Shown here in pieces: positions 56,601 through 62,085 of a stretch of 64,000 nucleotides of DNA. The notes below the pieces were generated by a model. The model had not been told where the DNA came from, did not search any database, and saw only the letters and a list, made by a program, of their open reading frames with translations. The position numbers and the translations under genes were made by a program. This DNA comes from Azospirillum sp. TSH58 (GTDB lineage Bacteria; Pseudomonadota; Alphaproteobacteria; Azospirillales; Azospirillaceae). The DNA is taken from positions 770,001 to 834,000 of the forward strand of contig NZ_CP022367.1 of NCBI RefSeq assembly GCF_003119115.1. Direction: 5' to 3'. Within the stretch, counting starts at the first letter, position 1; every line of letters begins with the position of its first letter.

Positions 56601-57699
56601 GGGCTTCCTGTCGGTGCTGTCCACCCAGGCCCAGCTGCTGGTGCGCACCATCGACTTCAGCGCGCCGGGGGTGGCCGCCGGGCAGGCGGTGCAGACCAAG
56701 GTGACCGGCAACACGCTGGGCGGCACCGGCGTCGCCAGCACGGCGCCGACCGCGGTGGTGCTGAACACCACGGCGTTGGCCGGACCGGTGACCATCCAGC
56801 TCGACAACGTCGAGTTCGCGGCGGTGGTCGGCAACGCCACGCTGGTCGGCGGCGACGGCGAGCAGATCGTCTACGGCGACGACCACGAGCAGTACATGTA
56901 TCTGGGGGCCGGCGACGACATCCTGCACGGCGGCGGCGGCAACGACACGATCGCCAGCGCCGGCGGCAACGACACGCTGTACGGCGACGAGGGCGACGAC
57001 CTGGTGATGGGCGGCGAGGGCGACGACTGGCTGTTCGGCGGGTCGGGCAACGACCTGCTCGGCGGCGGCGTCGGCAACGACGCGCTGTTCGGCGGGACGG
57101 GCGCGGACATCCTGTTCGGCGAGGAGGGCGACGACACGCTGACCGGCGAGGAGGGCGACGACACGCTGGCCGGCGGGTCGGGCAACGACCTGCTGTTCGG
57201 CGGGGAGGGCAACGACTTCCTGATCGGCGACGACGGCGACGACACGATCAGCGGCGGGTCGGGCAACGACGTGGCGCTGGGCGGGGCGGGCCGCGACCTG
57301 ATCGGTCTGGGCGCGGGCGACGACCTGGCCAGCGGCGGCGACGGCGACGACACGCTGTTCGGCGAGGACGGCAACGACACGCTGTTCGGCGGGGCGGGCA
57401 ACGACCTGCTGAACGGCGGGGCGGGCAACGACGTGCTGTTCGCCGACGGCGGGGCGGACACGCTGTGGGGCGGCGCCGGGGCGGACGTCTTCGCCTTCGG
57501 GCGGGCCTCGGGCGGATCGGTGGTGATGGACTTCCAGGTCGGGGTCGACCGTCTGGCCTTCTACGACGCCAGCATCGACCTCGGCGCGGTGATCCGCTCG
57601 GCGCGGGTGGAGGGCGGCAACACCACCCTCGACATCGGGGCGGGCAACCGCATCACCATCCTCGGCCAGACCGGAAACGTCGCCGCCTGGTTCGGCTGA
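47608..57699 (+). CDS. Giant RTX / bacterial Ig-repeat surface protein (putative adhesin)
   Basis: About 3363 residues, no Sec signal. Layout: ~1-448, about a dozen LETLIGGSGNDVV-like repeats resembling a beta-solenoid; ~450-980, two near-identical 210-residue modules (DTTPPSITTVSIPD..., SIPVNLILTDTAGNSN, AVNGTTLTVTFAEAMS) and a partial third; ~980-1425, VCBS/cadherin-like domains; ~1425-2767, fourteen Ig-like repeats of 95-96 residues (GTAEAGSTVTVTVGGATYTT); ~2768-3075, a variant Ig and linker; ~3078-3302, about 22 Ca-binding RTX nonapeptides (GGSGNDLLFG type); ~3303-3363, a C-terminal region typical of type I secretion signals. This is the plan of LapA/BapA-type biofilm adhesins. The ATG at 47608 is chosen over the earlier in-frame GTG at 47524 for its GAGGGA site. 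Exporter genes are not in the window. Confidence 0.9.
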   Translation: MAAGGTLTLSGGSDYVFTSTEVWSGIRGNGSTQGVRLNTLGQTLSVSNLSRLIGGSGNDRVQLTSTGTTMVVESIETIIGASTGTNLITLAGTTGNTMSVGYLRSMIGSAGQDVIRMNAAGSIGSTMAVTLMETLIGTDGLDLVATIGGGSNTMLLQGVEIVLGNGSGSGDTVFLASGGNTIGVSFLETLIGGSGNDVVTMGYKTGTISFQTGGGTVSMSSIETIVGGTGSRNTAILLDVGNTITVASLTTLIGGGGNDVVNITLRDGTAIVGDGPIAWNTVGSTMLVSLIETMIGSSGDDVVVALNNNGMTLAVSAIESVIGKAGNDVVLLGTGGNTIQVEALETLIGGSGTDVVTMSTSRGATMTVSAVESIVGNAGTDVVYLGAGGNTVQVQALETVIGGTGNDVVTVTDTAGTIFVSGVETIYTPYQTLTLSGVDTYVSLPPAAPDTTPPSITTVSIPDTAMKIGDVVTVTITVASDSDTYTLGNGSTVGGFALGNLTKIDATTYTATFTVTSGGTDVAAGSDIPVNLILTDTAGNSNTAYTTAISQSADRIDANRPTIASAAVNGTTLTVTFAEAMSATSAAGLTVTVGGQSRTATYASGSGTTTLTFTLASAVAHGETVTLDYNPGTGNLTDTASNAPATVTNQSVTNNTAAPDTTPPSITTVSIPDTVMKIGDVVTVTITVASDSDTYTLGNGSTVGGFALGNLTKIDATTYTATFTVTSGGTDVAAGSDVPVNIVLTDTAGNSNTAYTTAISQSADRIDANRPTIASAAVNGTTLTVTFAEAMSATSAAGLTVTVGGQSRTATYASGSGTTTLTFTLASAVAQGETVTLDYNPGTGNLTDTASNAPATVTGQAVTNSTPDTTPPSITNVTIPNQPAKVGDTVTVTITVASDSDTYTLGTGSTVNGFALGNLTKVSATTYTATFTVTADGQRTGDLAANQDIPVNIVLVDSASNANTPYTTPISQNNDRIDTNAAPVLAVPTTPPTLVDTAANDTFPLIEGQLSATDLEGDTLTFSIAGSQASPVQHGSVTLSNGVTYDTWSTGPGGTSYVNSQTGHYAYVFDAAFLNGVPAGPMQGTSTFTVSDGNRTVEQQLTLNFSGANDSPVLSGDVRSLAAIDQGVADAANTGTTVTALLASAGTATDAEYDSPFPLVTVLPLGIAVTGVTNTNGTWQYKVGNGAWTDIPTGSSNGAALLLAGSDRVRFVPSGSGFTNTDTGGLTFKAWDRTSGTAGSTADTTTADAYSAGSATATITVDAVPTLSATGGSKTFGVGVDSATTSLFSGVAASTVEAGQSFRGAVFTVSGVVDASEVLTIGGTDVALTNGATATLTGLGAAGGNASVTVSVVGGVATVTVTGLERSDAQMSALLGGVTYKNSSGTATLGDRTVAIASLTDSGGDTGSAAISGVSTVVSVADVTPPAVPVITSAALTNSATPTLAGTAEAGSTVTVTVGGATYTTTATGGNWSIDLATATPTTGSLSLNANGTNAVSVTAKDASNNTSTPGTQTLTIDTTAPTAPAVTSATLTNSATPTIGGTAEAGSMVTVTVGGATYTTTATGGNWSIDLATATPTTGSLSLNANGANPVSATATDAAGNTSSAGTQSLTIDTTAPTAPAVTSAALTNSATPTIGGTAEAGSTVTVTVGGATYTTTATGGTWSIDLATATPTSGSLSLNANGANPVSATATDAAGNTSSAGTQSLTIDTTAPNAPTVTTALSNSTTPTLAGTAEAGSTVTVTVGGATYTTTATGGNWSIDLATATPTSGSLSLNANGANPVSATATDAAGNTSTVGAQSLVIDTTAPNAPTVTTALSNSTTPTLTGTAEAGSTVTVTVGGATYTTTATGGNWSIDLATATPTAGSLSLNANGANPVSATATDAAGNTSSAGTQSLTIDTTAPNAPAVTSAALTNSATPTVAGTAEAGSTVTVTVGGATYTTTATGGAWSIDLATATPSTGSLSLNANGANPISATATDAAGNTSSAGTQSLTIDTTAPNAPTVTTALSNSTTPTLAGTAEAGSTVIVTVGGATYTTTATGGNWSIDLATATPTSGSLSLNANGANPVSATATDAAGNTSSAGTQSLTIDTTLPNAPTVTSATLTNSTTPTLSGAAEAGSTVTVTVGGATYTTTATGGTWSLDLSTATPVSGSLSLNPNGTNTVSATATDAAGNVSAPGTQSLTIDTTAPNAPAVTSAALTNSETPTIGGTAEAGSTVTVTIGGATYTTTATGGAWSIDLATATPSTGSLSLNANGANPISATATDAAGNTSSAGTQSLTIDTTLPNAPVVTSAALTNSTTPTLAGTAEAGSTVTVTVGGATYTTTATGGNWSIDLATATPTSGSLSLNANGANPISATATDAAGNVSAPGTQSLTIDTTLPNAPVVTSAALTNSTTPTVAGTAEAGSTVTVTIGGATYTTTATGGAWSIDLATATPTSGSLSLNANGANPVSATATDAAGNTSAPGTQSLTIDTTAPNAPAVTSAALTNSTTPTVAGTAEAGSTVTVTIGGAIYTTTATGGAWSIDLATATPTTGSLSLNTNGANPVSATATDAAGNTSSAGTQSLTIDTTLPDAPTVTTALSNSTTPILAGTAEAGSTVTVTVGGATYTTTATNGGTWSIDLATATPSTGSLSLNANGANPVSATATDAAGNVSGPGTQTLTIDTTNPNAPTVATALSNSATPTLTGTAEAGSTVTVTVGGATYTTTATNGGAWSLNLATATAVSGTLSLNANGANPVLATATDAAGNVSASGTQTLTIDTTAPTATVLFEDDSIDAIEQTSAAFTISGGEAGTSFTWTITSAGGGQVTGSGVMSGPTTQVTGLDLSGLGDGTLTLTLGLTDPAGNASVPFTATTQKLTATVEKPAPVAPPPVATVDGATVSGSVTTGSDGSRTTTVTIAASNSTRVEDSSTANADLADVPVVREQVVDAQTGQVSTLTTLTVSVSTGVAVTTTGNAERQTASQALTGVTGLIAAIEARTDEGTASRGNLTGGGSGFLSVLSTQAQLLVRTIDFSAPGVAAGQAVQTKVTGNTLGGTGVASTAPTAVVLNTTALAGPVTIQLDNVEFAAVVGNATLVGGDGEQIVYGDDHEQYMYLGAGDDILHGGGGNDTIASAGGNDTLYGDEGDDLVMGGEGDDWLFGGSGNDLLGGGVGNDALFGGTGADILFGEEGDDTLTGEEGDDTLAGGSGNDLLFGGEGNDFLIGDDGDDTISGGSGNDVALGGAGRDLIGLGAGDDLASGGDGDDTLFGEDGNDTLFGGAGNDLLNGGAGNDVLFADGGADTLWGGAGADVFAFGRASGGSVVMDFQVGVDRLAFYDASIDLGAVIRSARVEGGNTTLDIGAGNRITILGQTGNVAAWFG
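47761..48890 (+). repeat. N-terminal GGSGNDVV-type repeat array
   Basis: Roughly twelve degenerate units of 30-45 residues, each with a hydrophobic strand (xxxSVxxLETLI) and a turn of the GGSGNDVV type. The turns resemble RTX turns, but the units are longer than nonapeptides. Confidence 0.75.
48955..50208 (+). repeat. Two tandem 630/624-bp modules in adhesin gene
   Basis: The module starting GACACGACGCCGCCGTCGAT begins at 48955, 49585 and 50209. The first two copies are nearly identical at DNA level over their full length; the third is partial (to about 50530). Confidence 0.9.
51880..55908 (+). repeat. Fourteen tandem ~288-bp Ig-like repeats
   Basis: Units of 285-291 bp each code for one Ig-like domain ending in TLTIDTT. 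Many blocks are identical between copies at DNA level. Length differences come from ALSNS versus SAALTNS starts and from an extra Asn codon in the last two units. Confidence 0.93.
56900..57510 (+). repeat. RTX calcium-binding nonapeptide repeats
   Basis: About 22 consecutive GGxGxDxLx-type nonapeptides near the C-terminus of the giant protein, expected to fold as a parallel beta-roll on binding calcium after export. Confidence 0.93.
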
Positions 57700-57727
57700 G
57701 AAGGCGGGGCCGCACAGCATCCGGAAA

Positions 57728-57772
57728 AAAGGGCGGGTGACGGGGCCTTGCGGGCTCCGTCACCCGCCCTTT
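57728..57772. terminator. Strong bidirectional terminator after adhesin gene
   Basis: A perfect 16-bp inverted repeat (AAAGGGCGGGTGACGG / CCGTCACCCGCCCTTT) around a 13-nt centre that can pair further. A-runs on one side and T-rich sequence on the other let it work for both converging transcripts. Confidence 0.88.
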
Positions 57773-57864
57773 CCTTTGAGGCGGCGGGTCGGCTCAAACC
57801 CGGAGCCGGCATTCAGGCCACCTCCGGCACCGATGGGGCGTTGGGCCCGGAAAGAGCTGGGCGG

Positions 57865-59028
57865 TCAGTAGGACTTCGGCAGGTCCAGGACATGCTCGGC
57901 GACATAGGCCAGGATCAGGTTGGTGGAGACGGGGGCCACCTGATACAGCCGGGTCTCGCGGAACTTGCGCTCCACGTCGTACTCGCTGGCGAAGCCGAAA
58001 CCGCCATGGAACTGCAGGCAGGCGTTCGCCGCCTCCCACGAGGCCTTGGCGGCGAGATACTTCGCCATGTTGGCCTGGGCGCCGCAGGGCTCCCCGGCGT
58101 CGTAGAGGCGGCAGGCCTCGAAGCGCATCAGGTTGGCGGCCTCCACCTCGATGAAGCTCTCGGCGATGGGGAACTGTACGCCCTGGTTCTGGGCGATCGG
58201 GCGGCCAAACACTTGGCGGTCGCGGGTGTAGTCGCAGACCTTGTCGATGAACCAGTAGCCGTCGCCGATGCATTCCGCCGCGATCAGCACCCGTTCGGCG
58301 TTGAGGCCGGTCAGGATGTACTTGAAGCCCTGGCCTTCCTCGCCGATCAGATTCTCCGCGGGGATTTCCAGATTGTCGAAGAACAGCTCGTTGGTCTCAT
58401 GGTTGACCATGTTCCGGATGGGCCGGACGGTCATGCCTTTGGCCATCGCCTCCTTGATGTCGACGATGAAGATCGACATGCCTTCCGACTTCTTGCGCAC
58501 CTGATCGAGCGGCGTGGTGCGGGCGAGCAGGATCATCAGGTCGGAATGCTGGACGCGGGAGATCCACACCTTCTGCCCGTTGATGACGTAGCGGTCGCCC
58601 TTCTTCTCCGCCCGGGTCTTGATGCGGGTGGTGTCGGTGCCGGTGGTCGGCTCGGTGACGCCCATCGACTGGAGGCGCAGTTCGCCCGCCGCGATCTTCG
58701 GCAGGTAGCGGCGGCGCTGCTCCTCCGAGCCGTGCCGGATCAGCGTGTTCATGTTGTACATCTGGCCGTGGCAGGCGCCGGAGTTGCCGCCCGAGCGGTT
58801 GATCTCCTCCATGATGACGGAGGCCTCGGTCAGGCCGAGGCCCGAGCCGCCGTATTCCTCCGGGATCAGGGCGGCCATCCAGCCGGCCTTGGTCAGCGCG
58901 TCAACGAATTCCTCGGGATAGCCGCGCTCCTCGTCGATGCGGCGATGGTACTCGCTGGGGAATTCGGCGCAGAGCGCGCGCACGGCGTCGCGGATCTCGT
59001 CGAAGCCCTGACCGATGCTGGTCTTCAT
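57865..59028 (-). CDS. Acyl-CoA dehydrogenase
   Basis: FAD enzyme of 387 residues, the family's normal length, that oxidises an acyl-CoA and passes electrons to ETF. FAD-binding motifs SMGVTEPTTGTD and YVINGQKVWIS are present. The usual late catalytic Glu site (YEG) reads YQVAPVS here; a Glu at 245 in GLNAERVLIA matches the isovaleryl-CoA dehydrogenase-type position and probably serves instead. It is the last gene of the CoA operon, 6 bp after the lyase. A related dehydrogenase gene sits in the Pseudomonas itaconate cluster (from memory). The substrate is probably a short branched or dicarboxylic acyl-CoA. Confidence 0.9.
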   Translation of the reverse strand: MKTSIGQGFDEIRDAVRALCAEFPSEYHRRIDEERGYPEEFVDALTKAGWMAALIPEEYGGSGLGLTEASVIMEEINRSGGNSGACHGQMYNMNTLIRHGSEEQRRRYLPKIAAGELRLQSMGVTEPTTGTDTTRIKTRAEKKGDRYVINGQKVWISRVQHSDLMILLARTTPLDQVRKKSEGMSIFIVDIKEAMAKGMTVRPIRNMVNHETNELFFDNLEIPAENLIGEEGQGFKYILTGLNAERVLIAAECIGDGYWFIDKVCDYTRDRQVFGRPIAQNQGVQFPIAESFIEVEAANLMRFEACRLYDAGEPCGAQANMAKYLAAKASWEAANACLQFHGGFGFASEYDVERKFRETRLYQVAPVSTNLILAYVAEHVLDLPKSY

Positions 59029-59034
59029 GTCTCG

Positions 59035-59910
59035 TCACCCTGCGTTCTTGGTTGTTGCGGCGGTGCGGGCCAGGATGGCCTTCGCCCGCTCGGCGACGGG
59101 ACGGTCGACCATGCGCCCGTCCACCGACACGGCGCCGCGCCCCGCCGCCTGGGCCTCGTCCCACGCCGCGACCACCCGCCCGGCCCAGGCCACGTCGGCG
59201 GCGGAGGGGGCGAAGACGTCGCGGACGACGGCCAGCTGGGCCGGGTGGATGCACAGCGCGCCGGTCATCCCGACGGCCCGCGCCTGCGCCACCATGGCGC
59301 GGTAGGCGTCGAGGTCGCGGAACTCGGCCAGCGAACCGGGCAGGCCGATGGCCGCGAGGCCGCGGGCGGCGGCGGCCAGCGCGATCTGGCGGCACGGCAG
59401 GGCGAGCAGCGCCTCGGTCGGCTCCACCCCCAGAGTCAGGGCGAAATCCTCGCTGCCGAGCGCCAGGGCCGCCACGCGCGGCACGGCGGCGATGTCGGCC
59501 AGCCGTTCCAGCCCGAGCGGGCTTTCGATGAGGGCGACGAGGCCGATGGCGCCCGGCGTCAGGCCGCGCTCCACCTCCCACTCCCCGATCATGGCGGAGA
59601 GGACGCGCAGCGCCCCGGCGTCCTCGGCCTTGGGCACCACCAGGGCGGTCACGCCGGGGCGCACGGCGGCCTCCAGGTCGGCGACGGCGTCGCGCCAGCC
59701 GCTGTTGATCCGCACGAGCACCGGCACCCCCAGCCCGTGCAGCCGGTCGATCGGTGCCGGGAGACCGCGGCGGGCCTCCGGCTTGCCGGCCGGCAGGACG
59801 GCGTCCTCAAGGTCGAGGATGAGGGCGTCCGCCCCGCGCTGGTGGGCCTTCTCCAGCAGCTTCGCGTTGTCGGCGGGAACGAAGAGGAAGGACTGGTACG
59901 GCAGGGACAT
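59035..59910 (-). CDS. CitE/HpcH-type CoA-ester lyase, probable citramalyl-CoA lyase
   Basis: 291-residue TIM-barrel lyase. Typical features are LFVPADNAKLLEKA, ALILDLEDAV (metal and CoA region), VALIESPLGLERL (metal-binding Glu), LALGSEDFALTLGV and CIHPAQLAVV. Family members cleave malyl-, citramalyl- or related CoA esters. Next to a CoA-transferase and a MaoC hydratase, the best fit is cleavage of (S)-citramalyl-CoA to acetyl-CoA and pyruvate, as done by Ccl in itaconate degradation. Role by context; the lyase family is certain. Confidence 0.85.
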   Translation of the reverse strand: MSLPYQSFLFVPADNAKLLEKAHQRGADALILDLEDAVLPAGKPEARRGLPAPIDRLHGLGVPVLVRINSGWRDAVADLEAAVRPGVTALVVPKAEDAGALRVLSAMIGEWEVERGLTPGAIGLVALIESPLGLERLADIAAVPRVAALALGSEDFALTLGVEPTEALLALPCRQIALAAAARGLAAIGLPGSLAEFRDLDAYRAMVAQARAVGMTGALCIHPAQLAVVRDVFAPSAADVAWAGRVVAAWDEAQAAGRGAVSVDGRMVDRPVAERAKAILARTAATTKNAG

Positions 59911-59947
59911 CAGACCTTTCCTCCATTCATGGTGCGGATCGCCGCCG

Positions 59948-60793
59948 TCATGACCGCTCGGCCTGCAACTCGGCGGACATGGCGACGAAGCCCTCGTGAT
60001 CGGTCACCCACAGCGTGGCGCCGGTGTCGGTCGGGGCACCGCACAGGGTCAGCGGATGGATGTCGAACAGCGGCCGCTTCGCCCGGAAGCGGAAGCCGGT
60101 CACCCGCGCCCCCGGATTCTCGCGCAGGAACAGGTCCATCAGCATGGTGGCGCTGAGCGGGCCGTGGAACACCAGCCCCGGATAGCCCTCGACGTCGCGG
60201 CAATAGTCGCGGTCGTAATGGATGCGGTGGCCGTTGAAGGTCAGGGCGGAGTAGCGGAACAGCAGCACCGGATCGGGCTGGATGCGCCGCTGCCACACCG
60301 CCTCGCCCGCCGGGCGCTCGCCGGGGACGGGGGCGTCGCCGGGCTTGGCGGCCTCGCGGTAGACGATGTCGTGGAACTCGGTGATGGCGACGCCGGCGGC
60401 GGTGCTGATCTCGTGCCGGACCTTCACGAAGACCATCCGGCCCGACCGGCCCTCCTTCGGGGTGACCTCCTCGATGGTCGAGCGGCGGGTGATCGCCTCG
60501 CCGCTGCGGATGGGCCGGTGGAAGGTCAGCGTGTCGCCGGCCCACATGCGGCGGGGCAGCTCCACCGGCGGCAGGAAGCCGCCCTTGTGCGGGTGGCCGT
60601 CCTCGGCGATGTCGCGCTGCAGCGCCTTGGGCAGGAAATACAGCCAATGCCCCAGCGGCGGCACCTCGCCCGCCGGCCAGGGCGGGTTGTCATGGTCGAG
60701 CATCGCCGCCAGACCGGTCAGCGCCACCGGCGACGCGACGTCCTCGGCGCTTTCCGACCGGCCGATCCAGTCGCGCAAATGGTCCATGCTCAT
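59948..60793 (-). CDS. MaoC-type hydratase, probable itaconyl/mesaconyl-CoA hydratase
   Basis: 281 residues with an N-terminal FAS1-like dehydratase half and a C-terminal hotdog half (FRYSALTFNGHRIHYDRDYCRDVEGYPGLVFHGPL, containing the catalytic hydratase-2 His/Asp region). It is similar in plan to mesaconyl-C4-CoA hydratase and to itaconyl-CoA hydratase (Ich). In this operon it would hydrate itaconyl- or mesaconyl-CoA to citramalyl-CoA for the lyase. Its ATG overlaps the CoA-transferase TGA by 4 bp. Confidence 0.82.
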   Translation of the reverse strand: MSMDHLRDWIGRSESAEDVASPVALTGLAAMLDHDNPPWPAGEVPPLGHWLYFLPKALQRDIAEDGHPHKGGFLPPVELPRRMWAGDTLTFHRPIRSGEAITRRSTIEEVTPKEGRSGRMVFVKVRHEISTAAGVAITEFHDIVYREAAKPGDAPVPGERPAGEAVWQRRIQPDPVLLFRYSALTFNGHRIHYDRDYCRDVEGYPGLVFHGPLSATMLMDLFLRENPGARVTGFRFRAKRPLFDIHPLTLCGAPTDTGATLWVTDHEGFVAMSAELQAERS

Positions 60794-61959
60794 GCTCCCC
60801 CCTTATTGTTCGACGATTTGACGCCGGACGGCGTCGGTTCGAAGATTTCACGCCGGACGGCGTCGGTGTGCTGGCCCAGCGCCGGAACGGCGCCGGAGGC
60901 GTAGGGTCGGCCGCGCACCTGCACCGGCGGCGCCACCACATCGACCGGTCCGCCCGGCGTCCCGGCGGTCACGCGGCGCAGCTGCGCGTGGGTGGACAGG
61001 TCCGCCACCTCGTTCAGCGAGCCGAAGGCGGTGCGCGCGCGGTTCAGGCGGCGCACCGCCTCGGCGTGGTCCATGGTCCGAAAGATGGCGGCGACGAGCG
61101 CGTCCAGCTCCGGGCGGTTGGCGACGCGGCGGTTGTTGGTCGCGAAGCGCTCGTCGGTCGCCAGCTCCGGCCGCAGCAGCACGTCGGCGCAGAAGGCCGC
61201 CCATTCGCGCTCGTTCTGGATCGACAGCACCACCTGCCGGCCGTCGGCCAGCGCGAAGGCGGAATAGGGGGCGATGCTCGGGTGCATCAGGCCGACCCGT
61301 CCCGGCGCCTTGCCGCCATGGTCGTGGTGCATCAGCGGCACCATCATCCACTCCGCCAGCGAATCGAACAGGGACACCGCCACCGCCGATCCCTCGCCGG
61401 TGCGGTCGCGCTCCAGCAGCGCCTGGAGGACGCCGGTGTAGGCGTTCATGCCGCAGGCGATGTCGGCGACCGACACGCCGACGCGCCCCGGCTGGTCCGG
61501 CGACCCGGTGATCGAGGCCAGCCCGGTCTCGCTCTGCACCAGCAGGTCGTAGGCCTTCATGTCGCGGAAGGGGCCGTCGTCGCCGTAGCCAGAGATGTCG
61601 CAGGTGATCAGCCGGGGATGGCGCCGCCGCAGGGCGTCCGAGCCGAAACCGGCCCGCTCCGCCGCGCCCGGTGCCAGATTCTGCACGAAGACGTCGGCGC
61701 GGGCGATCAGCCGCTCCAGCAGCTCGGCGTCCTCGGGCTTTTTGATGTCGAGGACGACCGATTCCTTGCCGCGGTTGAGCCAGACGAAATAGGAGCTCTG
61801 CCCGTGGACGACGGCGTCGTAGCCGCGGGCGAAGTCGCCCTCCGGCCGTTCGATCTTGATCACCCGCGCCCCGGCGTCGGCGAGGCGCGACGTGCAGAGC
61901 GGTGCCGCCACCGCCTGCTCCAGCGAGACGACCAGAAGTTCCGTCAGAGGTGAAGTCAT
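60790..61959 (-). CDS. CaiB/BaiF family III CoA-transferase
   Basis: 389-residue class III CoA-transferase that moves CoA from a donor such as succinyl-CoA to a carboxylic acid. The catalytic Asp is D138 in MKAYDLLVQSETG; ARVIKIERPEGDFAR and LNRGKESVVLDIK are family motifs. A GGAGG site lies 9 bases before the ATG. As the first gene of the operon it would activate the acid, plausibly itaconate or mesaconate. Its last residues (EPTPSGVKSSNNKGGA) result from a 29-bp duplication that shifted the frame; without it the protein would end ...TDAVRRQIVEQ at a TAA. Confidence 0.9.
   Translation of the reverse strand: MTSPLTELLVVSLEQAVAAPLCTSRLADAGARVIKIERPEGDFARGYDAVVHGQSSYFVWLNRGKESVVLDIKKPEDAELLERLIARADVFVQNLAPGAAERAGFGSDALRRRHPRLITCDISGYGDDGPFRDMKAYDLLVQSETGLASITGSPDQPGRVGVSVADIACGMNAYTGVLQALLERDRTGEGSAVAVSLFDSLAEWMMVPLMHHDHGGKAPGRVGLMHPSIAPYSAFALADGRQVVLSIQNEREWAAFCADVLLRPELATDERFATNNRRVANRPELDALVAAIFRTMDHAEAVRRLNRARTAFGSLNEVADLSTHAQLRRVTAGTPGGPVDVVAPPVQVRGRPYASGAVPALGQHTDAVRREIFEPTPSGVKSSNNKGGA
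60815..60867. repeat. 29-bp-period duplication at CoA-transferase 3' end
   Basis: 24-bp copies at 60815-60838 and 60844-60867 with one mismatch (GATTT(G/C)ACGCCGGACGGC and following). The period of 29 is not a multiple of three, so the second copy read by the ribosome is out of frame with the first. Confidence 0.9.
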
Positions 61960-62057
61960 TCTGGAAAGCCTCCGCTGCAAGCCAGGGCCGATCGTCCGAG
62001 GCCGCGATGGTAAACAGCCGGACCGGCCCCGATCCAATACAGATGGGGCATGCATCG

Positions 62058-62074
62058 CATAACGAAGCGCTATG
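62058..62074. promoter_or_regulatory. LysR-type regulator box
   Basis: CATA-N9-TATG, a perfect inverted repeat that also fits T-N11-A. It lies about 100 bp upstream of the CoA-transferase start, between it and the LysR gene. Confidence 0.6.
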
Positions 62075-62085
62075 AGGCCGAAGCG

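Noticed and set aside
47503-57720. A 3405-residue open frame antisense to the giant adhesin gene
   Set aside because: It mirrors the repeat structure of the plus-strand gene and consists of low-complexity Gly/Arg/Val/Ala. The plus strand has real Ig and RTX motifs and a ribosome-binding site. Long antisense frames are expected in GC-rich repeats.
54027-57740. A 1237-residue plus-strand frame shifted within the adhesin gene
   Set aside because: It is rich in His/Arg/Gln with no domain pattern, a frame-shadow of the Ig and RTX repeats.
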